Below, piece after piece: positions 63,152 through 64,000 of a stretch of DNA of 64,000 nt. Made by a program: the position numbers and the translations under genes. This DNA comes from Aquisalinus luteolus (lineage in GTDB: Bacteria > Pseudomonadota > Alphaproteobacteria > Caulobacterales > Parvularculaceae), in contig NZ_VCJR02000003.1 in the NCBI RefSeq assembly GCF_009712425.2, forward strand, positions 62,001 through 126,000. The letters run 5' to 3'. The notes under the pieces were generated by a model. That model was not told where the DNA came from. It saw only the letters and a program-made list of their open reading frames with translations, and did no database searches. The number at the start of each line of letters is the position of its first letter. Within the stretch, counting starts at the first letter, position 1.

Positions 63152-64000
63152 GTGACAGACTTTAGTACTATACATGCCGATTTCTCCTCGTTTGAAACTC
63201 TCTACACAGATGAGATAGAGCCGAAGCTGCAGACAATGGAGCAGGAGCGCCAGCAAAAGCTCAAGGGCTTCTGGCGCGGGCTTGCGATAGCTGTCGCTGT
63301 TGGCGCGGCAATCGGTGGCTTGCTTTTTTTCCTTTTCGGGCATGCCGTCGTGGCGGGCATTGGCGGCCTCGTTGTCGCCGGGGTCGGTATCGCCATTGCC
63401 TATATGCCGCTTGGGAAGGTCAACAAGCAAGCCCATGACTTCCTGATGGAGACGGTCATATCCGCACTGGACATGGCGTATACGGAGAAGGGCTTCACGC
63501 CGCCGGAGTTTTCTACATTTCGTTCGATGAAACTGTTGCCGTCGGATGATCGGCGGTCGTTCGAGGACCTTGTTACCGGTACGCGCCACGGCGCAGATTT
63601 CTTTGTCTACGAAGCACACCTTGAAACCGTGACCCGTGACAAGGATGGCGATGAGACATGGCACACCGTGTTCCGGGGGCAGCTGCTGAAGATTGGCTAT
63701 CCGAAGAAATTCCTCGGCAAGACAGTGGTCGCGCGCGATGCTGGCTGGTTCAACGGCATGTCAAAGCCTGGTAAGGACTATTCAAAGGTCGGGATTGCCA
63801 GTCCGCGGTTCGAGAAACTGTTCGAGGCGTGGTCGACCGACCAGGTCGAGGCGCGCGAGCTGCTCGACCCTGTCGTGCTGGAGCGTTTTCTTGAGCTTGA
63901 AAACCTGTTCGACGGCAAGAAACCACGTGCAGCGTTTGCCGATGGCGCACTTTACCTGGCTGTGGAGACCGGCAATGTCATGCAGAAGGGCTCCAGCTTT
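63152..64000 (+). CDS. DUF3137 membrane protein, 3' end cut off by window
   Basis: 283 codons are visible, from GTG 63152 to the window edge with the frame still open. An N-terminal coiled region (LQTMEQERQQKLKGFWRGL) leads to two membrane helices (about 45-90: AVAVGAAIGGLLFFLFG and AGIGGLVVAGVGIAIAY), then a soluble beta-rich domain with FEDLVTGTRHGADFFVYEAHL, HTVFRGQLLKIGY, and DQVEARELLDPVVLERFL, matching DUF3137. Function unknown. No strong ribosome site is visible; no nearer ATG gives the helices. Confidence 0.85.
   Translation, partial: MTDFSTIHADFSSFETLYTDEIEPKLQTMEQERQQKLKGFWRGLAIAVAVGAAIGGLLFFLFGHAVVAGIGGLVVAGVGIAIAYMPLGKVNKQAHDFLMETVISALDMAYTEKGFTPPEFSTFRSMKLLPSDDRRSFEDLVTGTRHGADFFVYEAHLETVTRDKDGDETWHTVFRGQLLKIGYPKKFLGKTVVARDAGWFNGMSKPGKDYSKVGIASPRFEKLFEAWSTDQVEARELLDPVVLERFLELENLFDGKKPRAAFADGALYLAVETGNVMQKGSSF

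Noticed and set aside
1-64000. tRNA, rRNA, CRISPR array, transposase, integrase, toxin-antitoxin or restriction genes
   Set aside because: I looked in all intergenic gaps and among the unrecognised proteins and saw none; most gaps are under 200 bases.

Overview
The window is a gene-dense, roughly 60-65% GC piece of a bacterial chromosome that reads as an alphaproteobacterium. Supporting features are the plant-type glutamate-cysteine ligase beside rsmE and ubiA, a PHB-type 3-hydroxybutyrate dehydrogenase, a TIGR02301-type secreted protein, an Extensin-like_C protein, LysM/Ig envelope proteins and paired YkuD_2 murein transpeptidases. Marine Parvularculales/Hyphomonadales-like bacteria are my best guess; this is inference from gene content, not a search result. 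I see no rRNA, tRNA, CRISPR array, insertion sequence, integrase or prophage, so the window looks like core chromosome with a few accessory patches.

Layout. 1-6.3 kb: a DUF2945 protein (cut by the window edge), the DNA repair gene tag, ygfZ, pyrC, a lipoprotein, a DUF2383 four-helix protein with a strong terminator, a secreted serine hydrolase coupled to a TIGR02301 protein, and gloA. 6.3-6.86 kb is the only long non-coding stretch and carries three strong inverted repeats. 6.8-8.7 kb is an ATGA-coupled operon of an ArsR-type repressor, a GbsR/MarR-like regulator and a fatty acid desaturase, headed by a perfect 32-bp palindrome that overlaps the promoter. 8.6-16 kb: a lipoprotein, a Nudix hydrolase diverging from an SRAP (AP-site crosslinking) protein, a patatin, bdhA, yaaA, a glycine-zipper lipoprotein, a D-2-hydroxyglutarate-dehydrogenase-like flavoprotein and a lipoprotein with a methyltransferase fold. 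16-30 kb: Sua5, an acyl-CoA dehydrogenase, a metallophosphoesterase, an Extensin-like_C protein, a histone-deacetylase-family protein, a histidine phosphatase, xseB-dxs, a second serine hydrolase coupled to a Dabb protein, tlyA and a TrmA/RlmD-type methyltransferase.

30-40 kb: an AT-richer lipoprotein, a DNA ligase/exonuclease repair pair, msrB, ubiA diverging from rsmE-gshA, an aldo/keto reductase, an AlkA-type glycosylase and a membrane acyltransferase. 40-47 kb: an iron-regulated-looking TonB receptor/PepSY operon, two related L,D-transpeptidase-fold proteins, gltX and an unrecognised helical protein. 47-53.6 kb: a LOG-family protein diverging from a LysM/Ig protein, and an RND efflux pump with its adaptor. 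53.7-64 kb: a divergent PEP-carboxylase-family protein, a large membrane hybrid histidine kinase, ilvD, a lipoprotein esterase, a GlcG-type heme-binding protein and a DUF3137 protein cut by the right edge.

No textbook defence island or biosynthetic cluster is present. The items most worth a second look are the palindrome-headed ArsR/GbsR/desaturase operon, the hairpin-rich region just before it, the PEP-carboxylase-like protein with altered catalytic motifs, the lipid-anchored methyltransferase fold, the secreted degenerate zinc-ribbon protein, and the DNA damage genes scattered through the window (Tag, AlkA-type glycosylase, SRAP, ATP-dependent ligase and exonuclease).
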